DNA of 64,000 nucleotides. Source: Streptomyces sp. NBC_01497. Its GTDB lineage: Bacteria; Actinomycetota; Actinomycetes; Streptomycetales; Streptomycetaceae. A model generated the notes under the pieces. That model searched no databases and had not been told where the DNA came from. It saw only the letters and a program-made list of their open reading frames with translations. This document shows positions 55,659-63,526 of this stretch, piece by piece. The stretch lies in NCBI RefSeq assembly GCF_036250695.1, contig NZ_CP109428.1, forward strand, positions 248,001 through 312,000, in the 5' to 3' direction. The number at the start of each line of letters is the position of its first letter. The stretch's first letter is position 1. The position numbers and the translations under genes are program-made.

Positions 55659-57175
55659 CACAGGACAATACAGACTTCCTCTTCCAGTTCGACCCTGCCG
55701 CAGTGGCAGCGCAGATTCGAGAGCAAACCGCGACCCTGCTGCCGGCGCAGAAGCCCCCCCGCGCTGCAACAACAGAGAACGACCCAGCAATCACAGCAGC
55801 CGGGCTAGTACCTGACACCCTCACGGATCGTGGCAACGCCAAGCTCTTCGTGAAGCTCTACGGCCGGGACTACCGTCATGTCCCGGGCATGGGCTGGTAC
55901 AAGTGGGACAAGACTCGCTGGCAAGTAGACGAGGACGACACTGTCCTTTGGGCTGCTGGAGACCTCGCCGAAGCGATGGCCACCATTGATCCCCACGGGA
56001 TGCACTCGGCCCACGAGCTACGACGGCATCGCAAACGCGCCCTCAGCACCACAGGCATCAACGCGATGCTGACACAGGCGAAGTCCGCTCCGGACATCGT
56101 CCTCAATGCGGCACGCCTGGATGCAGACCCTTACGCACTCTGCACTCCGGCGGGGATCGTCGATCTGCGGACGGGCCTCGTCCACCCACCTGACCCGAAC
56201 AAGGACTTCCACTCCCGATCCACCAGCGTAGGCGCAGAGGAAATGCCTACCCCCCGGTGGGAAAGATTCCTCCGGGACACCTTCGGGGAGGACACTGAAG
56301 GAGAGGAGATGATCGACTTCCTCCATCTCCTCCTCGGGTACTCCGTCACTGGAGATGTCGGAGCACAAGTACTTCCGTTCCTCTTCGGGTCTGGCAAGAA
56401 CGGGAAGTCCGTGCTACTTGACGTCCTCATCAAGCTGCTCGGAGACTACGCGGATGCTGCCCCGCCAGGCTTCCTCATGGCCCGCCCTTTCGAAGGCCAC
56501 CCCACCGATCTCGCCGAGCTTCACGGCCGCCGGGTCATCGTCTGCTCAGAGGTGAAGCCCGGCGACAAATTCGATGAAGCACGGGTCAAACTTCTGACCG
56601 GTGGAGATCGGATCAAGGCCCGCCGCATGAGGCAGGACTTCTTCAGCTTCACCCCCACCCACAAGCTGTGGCTGCTGGGGAACCACCAACCGGAAGTCGG
56701 CACGGGCGGCTTCGCCTTCTGGCGGCGCATGCGCATGATCCCCTTCACCCGGGTCGTCTCAGACGACCGGAAGATCGACAATCTTGCCGACATTTTGGTG
56801 ACCGAGGAGGGTCCCGGGATCCTGAACTGGCTCATCATCGGAGCCCGTCGCTATCTCAATGGAACACGCGACCTGTCAGGGGCTGAGCGGGTCCGGATCG
56901 CGACAACGACATACGCGGAAACGGAGGACCACACCGGACGCTTCTACAGCGAGTGCTGTTCGCTCGCTCCAGCACGACGCGTCGAACAGGCCAGCCTCTA
57001 CGCCGCCTACAGGTCTTGGTGCGTCGGGGAGGGCTCTACACCGCTGTCCTCACGCGCCTTCGCGTCCAGGACCAGGGAGCTACTGGGATTGGCCTCCCCC
57101 AAAGACATGACAGTATCCAATTCGCGGAAGTATTACCCAGGGATCGGCCTACTGACGGACGAGGAGGCAAGATGA
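55655..57175 (+). CDS. P4/D5-type SF3 DNA helicase-primase C-terminal protein
   Basis: A 506-residue protein. The D5_N-like region (residues about 55-200) is followed by a superfamily 3 helicase domain. Walker A is LFGSGKNGKSVLLD (Lys251). Walker B-like is RRVIVCSEVKPG, and motif C is HKLWLLGNHQPEV, followed by the arginine-rich FAFWRRMRMIPF. A C-terminal winged-helix-like part (ASLYAAYRSWC through GLLTDEEAR) follows. SF3 helicases form hexameric rings that unwind origins of phages and plasmids. Encoded just after the prim-pol with a GTGA overlap, it gives the pair the same activities as one P4 alpha-type initiator split in two. Confidence 0.9.
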   Translation: MTQDNTDFLFQFDPAAVAAQIREQTATLLPAQKPPRAATTENDPAITAAGLVPDTLTDRGNAKLFVKLYGRDYRHVPGMGWYKWDKTRWQVDEDDTVLWAAGDLAEAMATIDPHGMHSAHELRRHRKRALSTTGINAMLTQAKSAPDIVLNAARLDADPYALCTPAGIVDLRTGLVHPPDPNKDFHSRSTSVGAEEMPTPRWERFLRDTFGEDTEGEEMIDFLHLLLGYSVTGDVGAQVLPFLFGSGKNGKSVLLDVLIKLLGDYADAAPPGFLMARPFEGHPTDLAELHGRRVIVCSEVKPGDKFDEARVKLLTGGDRIKARRMRQDFFSFTPTHKLWLLGNHQPEVGTGGFAFWRRMRMIPFTRVVSDDRKIDNLADILVTEEGPGILNWLIIGARRYLNGTRDLSGAERVRIATTTYAETEDHTGRFYSECCSLAPARRVEQASLYAAYRSWCVGEGSTPLSSRAFASRTRELLGLASPKDMTVSNSRKYYPGIGLLTDEEAR

Positions 57176-57573
57176 GCTCTCTGATCACTGAAGACGAGAT
57201 CAAGGACGAAGTCGAGCTAGTCTGGCTCGAGGACATCTCGCTCTTGGACTACGTACGCCAGAGCTTGGACCGCCTTCCCACACGCCGTGGGAAGCCCGCC
57301 TATCACAGGGCAGGGCGGCTTGTTGGCTACGCCAACCTTGCGCCCGAAGCGAAGGCATCACGTTCATCGGGCACATTTCGCAGGAGGGTCTTCTGGCTCC
57401 TGCCGCACGACCGGGACAGCGTACCGGAGGGCCTGTACTCGTCAGGAGCTCCCGCTGAGGCGATCGATCCTACGACGGTAAGCTCTGCGATAAAGGGGCA
57501 CAAAACTGAGCGTTCTGAAGGCGGACCCCCTTCGACAGCGATGAAAGAGCTGGGGATAACGCTGCCTCTCTAG
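57172..57573 (+). CDS. small third protein of the replication operon, unknown
   Basis: A 133-residue basic-acidic protein, not recognised. It starts at an ATGA overlap with the helicase stop. Visible features are an acidic N-terminus (LITEDEIKDEVELVWLED), then LDYVRQSLDRLPTRRGKPAYHRAGRLVGYANLAP and RRRVFWLLPHD, and a flexible tail. Its strict translational coupling suggests it is made in step with the helicase. It could be a loader, a copy-number factor or a recombination aid. None of these is shown by sequence. Confidence 0.7.
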   Translation: MSSLITEDEIKDEVELVWLEDISLLDYVRQSLDRLPTRRGKPAYHRAGRLVGYANLAPEAKASRSSGTFRRRVFWLLPHDRDSVPEGLYSSGAPAEAIDPTTVSSAIKGHKTERSEGGPPSTAMKELGITLPL

Positions 57574-57739
57574 AGTTCGGGCGGTCCCACCGTGGATGCC
57601 CTGCCAGGAGAAACGACCTCCACCGTCTCAGTGGAGCTCCGTACATGGCGACCCATGATGGGCACAGCGGGGTCACGGCGACGATCGTGTTCGTAAGGAC
57701 GTCCGCCGGCTTGTTGCAGCAATGAGCGCTGAGGGTCCA

Positions 57740-57893
57740 AGCGTTGTCCCGTAACTCAGGGCAGAGGTCGGTAGGTCACCACAAGCAGACCTGATCGTCA
57801 GGTTGCGCCCCGCATCGCGGCCTGAATCGGATCCTGACCAAGCAGGTCGAACCGGACATCGGCAAGCGGCGCCCAGAGTTACGAGACAGCCCT
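57740..57893. mobile_element. 154 bp MITE, copy 3
   Basis: Same length and orientation as copy 2. The ends are AGCGTTGTCCCGTAACTC and AGGGCTGTCTCGTAACTC (right, reverse complement). The TA flanks of the other copies are replaced by CA and GA, so this copy has mutated flanks or has been rearranged. Confidence 0.8.
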
Positions 57894-58592
57894 GAGGTCT
57901 GGCCGGTGCGGCCTGTACCCACGAAGCCGACGGGGGCGGCCGCACCGTGCTCATCCCGCCGTGGGCGGAGCCCACGGGGAACTGCCCTGGTTTAAAGCTG
58001 CAGTCCTAACCCCGTCAGCACGTGAGCCTTTGCGGGGAGGCAGCCGCCAGGGCGGGAGAGGACCCGCACCCGGAGACAGGTCAACTTCCGGTCCCCCTCG
58101 CTATCTCCGCAGCGACAGCCCACGACAAGTCTGTCCATACGCTCGCACGACGGCTACTCGAGCCACTACGCCGTCTCTGAACTGGACCGCGAAGGGGCTT
58201 CCCCTCAAGGGGAGACACCATGTCTACAGCTCGTCCCGGCACGCTACCGGCATTACCTTCCACAGACGAAAGCTGTGCGGCCTTCCTCTGAGGGATCTGC
58301 TTGCTTGGGCGCAGTCCCTCAAGAAAGGGACTGCGCCCAAGCAAGCAACAAGTCGACACACATCGGGGAGTCGGCCCCCTCACCGTGGGAGCGCTGGGCG
58401 GGCGCCAACCGCCGGCGGATGCCGGCGCCTATCCCCCGGTGCTCCTGCGTACGCCAGGAGCCGACAACTGGGACGCTCCGCGCAGGAGGACACGCCGCTC
58501 CGGGCAGGGACAGTAGTTGAGTCGCTGACGTGCGTTCAGTCCCTCTGATGGTGGCGAGTTACTGCAGGTCAGGGGCACGCCCCACACAGGAC
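57894..58592. other. non-coding region between MITE and iterons, holds a long hairpin
   Basis: No gene recognised in about 700 bases. It contains the 22-bp perfect inverted repeat described separately. Frames across this region are short and without family features. Confidence 0.45.
58298..58347. repeat. 22-bp perfect inverted repeat with six-base loop
   Basis: The arm at 58298-58319 begins TGCTTGCTTGGG and ends CAGTCCCT. The arm at 58326-58347 is its exact reverse complement. The loop is CAAGAA. No U run follows. It may be a strong terminator, a single-strand or transfer origin structure, or a protein-binding site. Confidence 0.8.
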
Positions 58593-58682
58593 AGCGACTG
58601 AAGCGACTGAACTGCTATATATCGTCCAGGTAGGGCAATTGCTAGTTGGCGTCATAAGATCAGGCTTCAGTCGCTTCAGTCG
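58593..58682. repeat. iterons downstream of the replication operon, inverted and direct pairs
   Basis: Two tandem units on the minus strand (58595-58612, read CTTCAGTCG on that strand, the second with one mismatch) and two on the plus strand (58665-58682, CTTCAGTCG twice). They are separated by about 50 bases containing AT-rich CTGCTATATATCG. Opposed iteron pairs around an AT-rich stretch are the classic form of a replication origin. A related CAGTCGCT lies at 58754. Confidence 0.75.
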
Positions 58683-58720
58683 CTTTCTGATGCCATCCAC
58701 CCCTGTGACCTGGGCAAACG

Positions 58721-58752
58721 TAAGAGAGACTGAAGAACTAGAGTCTCTCTTA
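58721..58752. repeat. 11-bp inverted repeat next to the iterons
   Basis: TAAGAGAGACT (58721-58731) and AGTCTCTCTTA (58742-58752) pair exactly around a ten-base loop. The loop itself begins GAAG, as after a half iteron. It could be a terminator or part of the origin. Confidence 0.6.
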
Positions 58753-58844
58753 ATCAGTCGCTCCGCCGCAGTTGCATTTTGCACCTTTTAGACATAGATG
58801 CTCCTCTTTCAGTAACCCCCGCCACAGGCTGATGTCCCTCCTCC

Positions 58845-59035
58845 TTGCGGATCGCGCCTACTCCTCCGGAGACCCTCTCCGACGCTGGCATCCGCACGGT
58901 CATCCCACAGCCGACCGACCAGACCAAACACTGCCTGCGGCGTAGCCCCCTATGCAGGCTGCCCGGTTTTGGTGCGGACACATACCAAGAGCGCAACGTC
59001 ATCGAACGGCGCATCGCCCCCCGCGGAGCAATAGT
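58845..59035 (+). pseudogene. IS5-family C-terminal fragment
   Basis: Reads DAGIRTVIPQPTDQT and GADTYQERNVIERRI, the end of an IS5-subgroup transposase like that at 49455 (RNVVERCFNRLK). The first and last parts are missing. Confidence 0.6.
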
Positions 59036-59499
59036 CAAGAGTCCCGGGTGAACTGATTCGAGCTTGCGCTGCGGTGGGCAAGGCCATCCCTAGGAGCGTT
59101 GCGAATCCGCTTGGTGCAGGCGGCCTCAGCGACGATCTCGACGACTTCAGCGTTCATCCCGTCGGCCAGCTTGAGCTAGAGCCAGTTGGATGGCGCGAGC
59201 AGGTCGTCCCGCTGCTAGTGCAGCTTGAGCGTGGTGGCGCGGAAGAGCGCCCCTCCCAGCAGTCGCTCAGCGAGGAAGAGGTGGTCGATCGTGGCCAAGG
59301 CCATCGTCCCCGCTCCCCCGGCGTAGGTGGGAGCGGGGATAAAGCCTGGCCGATCTGCGGTCCAGGTGCTGAAGCACGCCGGATTGGGCCAGTGTCTGTT
59401 CCGGATCAATGAGCACACAGCTGATCAGGTCGACCTTCTTCGGGTCGCCGATGTGCTCTAGCTTGTCGAGGTAGGCCGTAAAGCGGACGTGACCGTTTT
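59036..59499. other. intergenic, unassigned relic possible
   Basis: About 460 bases with no clear gene. On the minus strand, pieces such as LEHIGDPKKVDLISCVLIDPEQTLAQSG and ALATIDHLFLAERLLGGALF look protein-like in two frames, but I could not assign them. They may be the debris of another mobile gene. Confidence 0.35.
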
Positions 59500-60350
59500 C
59501 CCCTGCAGGATGTCGTGGATCTCCGTGCGGCCTGCTCCTCCCCCGAGGCCAGGACCCCGTTCCCGAAGCGGGTGCCGGACCAGGCCAGAGCGACGAGGTT
59601 GGCGCCGGTGATCGCACATCAGCGTTCCCGGATGGACTCGACGAGCTTGAACAAGGTCGTCAGGGTGGCGGCTGGGCTCCCTGTACCGTCGGTGACCTTG
59701 GTGCCGGAGCCTAACGGTGGAGGACGTCGACTCGATCGGGTTCGTGGTCCGCAGGTGGATCCGGCGCTCGCCGGGCATCGTAGAACGCCAGCAGCTCCTC
59801 AGCGTCGTCGGCGATCTTCGCGACGGCCTTCGGGGACTTCGCGCCGTTGGCGCAGGCGAACGGATCGATCGCCTTCCCGGCGTGGCCCGGTCCTCGGTGT
59901 TGCGGGTCTCCTGCATCGCTTTTTTACGCGCAGGAATGAGCGGACCACGGTCGGGCATTCGGGACATTCCGAGCCCTGTCGATCCAGCACCCTTGCTGCC
60001 GTGCAGCAGGGACAACCTCAGTCAAGGCACGCCACGGCCCCATCGCGAGGTCGTCGGCCACGAGTTCGAGGTCGCACGTGTCACATCCGCGGCAGACCTG
60101 CAGCCCCATGTCTGGGACATGGCGTCGCCGTCCCCTACTGCTTTTTCAGCCGGGTCACCGGCGGCTGCGGCAGAGTGGAGGAACTGCTCCAGCGCCGGCG
60201 CGAATTCTCCGGAGGACAAGCAATGGAGGTAGAGCAGTGGGAGTACCTCGCTCACCGTGAGCGACTTGAGGCACCAGGATCTTGACGAGAAGCGCTTGCG
60301 CTCGCCGCAAGCCTCGTTGACGCGGCGAGCGTCCACCTGCGGCGCAGTCA
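59500..60350 (-). pseudogene. IS256-family (mutator-type) transposase relic
   Basis: Going along the minus strand: LTVSEVLPLLYLHCLSSGEFAPALEQFL (60150-60240), then ELVADDLAMGPWRALTEVVP and QQGCWIDRARNVPNA (60000-60080). Next come ARKKAMQETRNTEDRA (59890-59950) and HLRTTNPIESTSSTVRLR (59690-59760), followed by short C-terminal pieces. These follow the IS256 order, but about 180 residues in the middle, including the first catalytic aspartate, are missing and frames change several times. Confidence 0.75.
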
Positions 60351-60476
60351 CCAGCCAACCGCCGCGGAACCTGTCTGTCCCGGGTCGTGGTGCCCGGTCA
60401 GAAGTGGTTTTGGTCAGAAGCGTTTCGTGTTTTGGTACTGGGGTGGCCCAGACGGGGTTGGATCGAGATCATGCCC

Positions 60477-60515
60477 GGTGTGCTCCCTGGGGGTCCAGCC
60501 CTCAGGGAGCACACC
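60477..60515. terminator. 13-bp perfect inverted repeat upstream of the sigma factor gene
   Basis: GGTGTGCTCCCTG at 60477-60489 and CAGGGAGCACACC at 60503-60515 pair exactly around a 13-base loop. It lies about 100 bases before the ECF sigma gene. It may terminate the transposase relic transcript or serve as an operator for the sigma operon. Confidence 0.5.
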
Positions 60516-60620
60516 TGACCGGGATATGAGGGGCCGACCCGCTTGCAAATTTTTTCAGGTCGAGGTGTTGCACCCCCCGAGGGGCCGGACATGTACGGGT
60601 GGAAGCAGCGAGAGGGAGTC

Positions 60621-61142
60621 ATGGCCAGCGACGTCGAAGCGCAGTTCACTGATGTGTACCGGGAGCACTATGAGGATGTTTTGCGGTTCGTCCGCAGACG
60701 TGCTCACCCGATGTACGTCGATGACATCGTCAGTGACACGTTCCTTACTGCATGGCGTAGATGGAGGGAGCTTCCGGAGGAGCCCCGTCCTTGGCTGTTT
60801 GGTACTGCACGCAAGGTGATGCTGAACGCGCATCGTGGTCAGCACCGTCAAACGGCTGTTGCGGTCCGCATCATGGAAGTCGGCGGCGACGACAGTTACG
60901 ACGGGATGATCGCGGCGGAAAACCGGATGGACCTTGTTTCCGCCTGGCGGCAGCTTTCGGCCGCAGACCAGGAGGTACTGGCTCTTCATGTGTGGGAGGG
61001 GCTCCCCGATCGGGCTGCGGCTTCCGTACTCGGATGCTCACGTGCCGCTTACACGATGCGGCTTTCCCGCTGTAAGCGCCGCTTGGCCAAGGCTTTTGGG
61101 TCAACCAGTTGCCCCGCTCCCATCTTGACTTCCGCGAACTAA
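60621..61142 (+). CDS. ECF-type RNA polymerase sigma factor
   Basis: A 173-residue sigma factor with region 2 (YREHYEDVLRFVRRRAHPMYVDDIVSDTFLTAWRRW, core helices) and region 4 (LSAADQEVLALHVWEGLPDRAAASVLGCSRAAYTMRLSRCKRRLAKAF). No anti-sigma-binding extension is present. The ATG at 60621 follows GAGAGGGAG. The in-frame upstream extension to 60543 has no ribosome site. The next gene starts ten bases downstream and encodes a membrane protein likely to act with it. The target promoters are unknown. It is not adjacent to the SpoIIE-type phosphatase. Confidence 0.88.
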   Translation: MASDVEAQFTDVYREHYEDVLRFVRRRAHPMYVDDIVSDTFLTAWRRWRELPEEPRPWLFGTARKVMLNAHRGQHRQTAVAVRIMEVGGDDSYDGMIAAENRMDLVSAWRQLSAADQEVLALHVWEGLPDRAAASVLGCSRAAYTMRLSRCKRRLAKAFGSTSCPAPILTSAN

Positions 61143-61152
61143 GGAAACTGAA

Positions 61153-61965
61153 GTGAACAAGGCTGAGAAAGATCCACTCCAGATGCTGACTGCTCTGGAT
61201 GCTGCCCCCTCTCGCCCTCTTACCGGCTTCGAAGCCCGCCAGAAGGAAGATCTCTTGCGTACCGTGTTGACCGAAACTGTCTCTGCCCCACAGCCCACCT
61301 CCCGTGCTCGCCGCCGGCGTCCGCTGCTTTTGATGGCCGCAGGCGCGGTCGCCGCGACCGCGGCCATTGTGACCGTGGCTACCGTCCCGTCGGGTACCAC
61401 CAGTGCGACGGCCGTCGGCTCGGGAGGGCCGCTGTCCTCCATCGAGCTCGCGAGCTGGACAGGCACTCCGACTCACCCGACGAGTACTGCCCCTTCGGCT
61501 ACCGCCGCCGAGAAATGGTGCCTCCAAGCATTGGACAAGGACCCTGCCAACAAGGACGTCTCCTACAGCAACCTGGACGTGCGCGGCACAGTCACCTCTG
61601 TCGTCGTCACCGACGGTTCGACTATTTCGTACTGCATCACTGGCAAGAAGGGCGATGGCATGGCGGAGGTGATCGACCCGGTTAAGAAGCTCAGCGACGA
61701 TGCGGTCAAGGTGGGGTCGGCTGGCGCTCGGGGCAAGGGAAGCACGGGTGTGAACTACATGGAAGGATCCGTTGGGTCGGACGTCAAGTCTGTGACCTTC
61801 CACGACTCCGGTCGGACGGTCAACGCGACTATTGAAAAGGGCCGCTTTGTGGCCTGGTGGCCGGCCGCCAAGCCTTCAGGCGCTGTCAGTGGCAAGGTAG
61901 TCCTGACCCTTCAGGACGGCTCTACCCGAACCGTTTCAGGCAACTCACTTTTTGAGACGAAGTAG
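61153..61965 (+). CDS. membrane-anchored partner of the ECF sigma factor, candidate anti-sigma
   Basis: A 270-residue bitopic protein. The cytoplasmic N-terminus of about 55 residues (NKAEKDPLQMLTALDAAPSRPLTGFEARQKEDLLRTVL, helical) is followed by one hydrophobic segment (LLLMAAGAVAATAAIVTVATV) and an external domain of about 185 residues rich in beta strands. The N-terminal zinc anti-sigma motif HxxxCxxC is absent. The gene follows the sigma factor by ten bases. Membrane-bound partners of streptomycete ECF factors often have this layout. GTG start behind AAGGAAACTGAA. Confidence 0.65.
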   Translation: MNKAEKDPLQMLTALDAAPSRPLTGFEARQKEDLLRTVLTETVSAPQPTSRARRRRPLLLMAAGAVAATAAIVTVATVPSGTTSATAVGSGGPLSSIELASWTGTPTHPTSTAPSATAAEKWCLQALDKDPANKDVSYSNLDVRGTVTSVVVTDGSTISYCITGKKGDGMAEVIDPVKKLSDDAVKVGSAGARGKGSTGVNYMEGSVGSDVKSVTFHDSGRTVNATIEKGRFVAWWPAAKPSGAVSGKVVLTLQDGSTRTVSGNSLFETK

Positions 61966-61996
61966 CGGCCTGGCCCATTTGACCCAAGCTGCCAAC

Positions 61997-62024
61997 TACC
62001 CATCGTGCTAATGCGCGATGGGTA
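61997..62024. terminator. hairpin downstream of the sigma-partner gene
   Basis: TACCCATCG and CGATGGGTA pair perfectly around a ten-base loop, about 30 bases after the stop at 61965. Probable rho-independent-like terminator of the sigma operon, though no U run follows. Confidence 0.65.
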
Positions 62025-62073
62025 GGGTCATTGCACACTGTGCAACGCGACGCCCCCTAGCTAGTACTCCAGC

Positions 62074-62091
62074 TGTAGATCGCGATCTACA
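62074..62091. repeat. 18-bp perfect palindrome
   Basis: TGTAGATCGCGATCTACA is a perfect palindrome with no loop, lying between the sigma operon terminator and the IS701-type relic. Such symmetric sites are typical operators. It might also be part of the transposon end. Confidence 0.5.
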
Positions 62092-62129
62092 TACTTGAGC
62101 GGCTTGCCGCTGATAGTGGCCAGCCTGGG

Positions 62130-63370
62130 ATAGTACCTGGTCGCCACTGGGACCAGTCGAGCCGGTGGGCCGTGTCGTGGACGAGCGGGACGACGAGGGC
62201 GATGAACAGGCGCTGGATTCGTTGCAAGCAAGCGGTATTAGCTCGTCCGGCCCCGGGTGGCGGGTGTGTCCGTCAGCGCGGACGATGGTGAGGAAGGCGT
62301 GGGCAAGCATTGCGAGGGTGACCCAGCGGTGCCAGGACGTCCAGCGTCTGACTTGGTATTCGTCCGGTTCGGCCAGACCCTTGCCGGACCGGAAGGTCTC
62401 CTCAACTGTCCGCCTGCGCCCGGCGACCCGTACCAGGATGGACAGCGGCACCTGGGTGGCTGAGTAGCAGCGGTAGAAGGCGAGTTCGCCGGTGCGCCGG
62501 TTGCGGCGGACGAGCAGTTGGTGGTGGCCCGGCCAGCCGTCGGCGAGGTCGGCCAGGGCCCAGTCGTAGAAGCGGTGTCCCTTGGCTCCGGAGCCGGCGG
62601 AGAGTTTCTGCCAGGCCCTTTCGGTAGCTTCTTGGCCAGGGCATCAGCGTGGACCTTTCCCGCGCGGGTGGTGATCTGGTGGTCACGGGCTACGGCGAGT
62701 ACGTAGCCGATCTGCCGCTTCTCCCGCTCGGTCCGCAGGTGCGGGCTGCCTCCGTAGACCTCATCGCCGGTCACCCAGGATGCGGCGACACCGGCGTCCA
62801 GTACCCGGCCGATCATGCGGGCGGTGAGTGCGGGTTTCGCGTGGTGAAGCCGACGGAGTCGGGTGTCCCGGTATCCCGGCAGCGGGCCGTGTCCTCGGTC
62901 CAGGAACGCGGGACATACAACTCCCGTTCGATCGCCGCGTGTCCGAGCGAGGTGGAGCAGGCGAGGTAGACGGCGACCTGACTGTTCTCGATGCATCCGG
63001 CGGTGCCGGTGTATTGTCGCTGCCCGCCCCCCGTGTGCGTGCCCTTCTTCAGGTCGCCGGTCTCGTCCACGACCAGCACCGCGTCCTCGTGGTGCAGGTG
63101 CTCGACGACGAAGCCGCGGATGTCATCGCGTACCGCGTCGGCATCCCACTTGGCCCTCGACAGCAGGTGCTGCAGGTCGTACGGGGTCGCGTCCCCTGCC
63201 TGCTCAGCGAGCGTCCAGCAGTTCTTGCGCGGCAGGTCCGACAACAGCCCGAGCACCAATGCCCGTGCCCAGCACCGTGGTTCCACTCGGCCGAACCGTC
63301 TCGCGATACGGCCCATCAGGACCACGAACGCTTCCTGTCAGCGGGCAGGATCTACGCTGTGCCCTGCGGC
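62130..63370 (-). pseudogene. IS701-family transposase, frameshifted
   Basis: From 63325 leftward it reads IARRFGRVEPRCWARALVLGLLSDLPRKNCWTLAEQAGD, then LLSRAKWDADAVRDDIRGFVVEHL with the first Asp region, VLVVDETGDLKKGTHTGG, QRQYTGTAGCIENSQVAVYLA and ELYVPRSWTEDTARCRDTG. It then shifts frame near 62840 to ARMIGRVLDAGVAASWVTGDEVYGGSPHLRTERE, and again to WRRTVEETFRSGKGLAEPDEYQVRRWTSWHRWVTLAMLAHAFL (quoted in parts). Several frame changes. The usual IS701 order is complete, so it was once a full gene. Confidence 0.8.
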
Positions 63371-63526
63371 CACCGTCTGATCTTCCGTCTTCACACACTG
63401 ATGATCAACGGTGGTCACACCCATTCCCCGGAGCGACCCCCAACGGGCCTACCACGAACCGCTGTTAGAGCAATCGCAGGTCAGCGGTAAAGGGCCAATG
63501 TCAGTGCCGGGTGATAGGAAGCGGGG

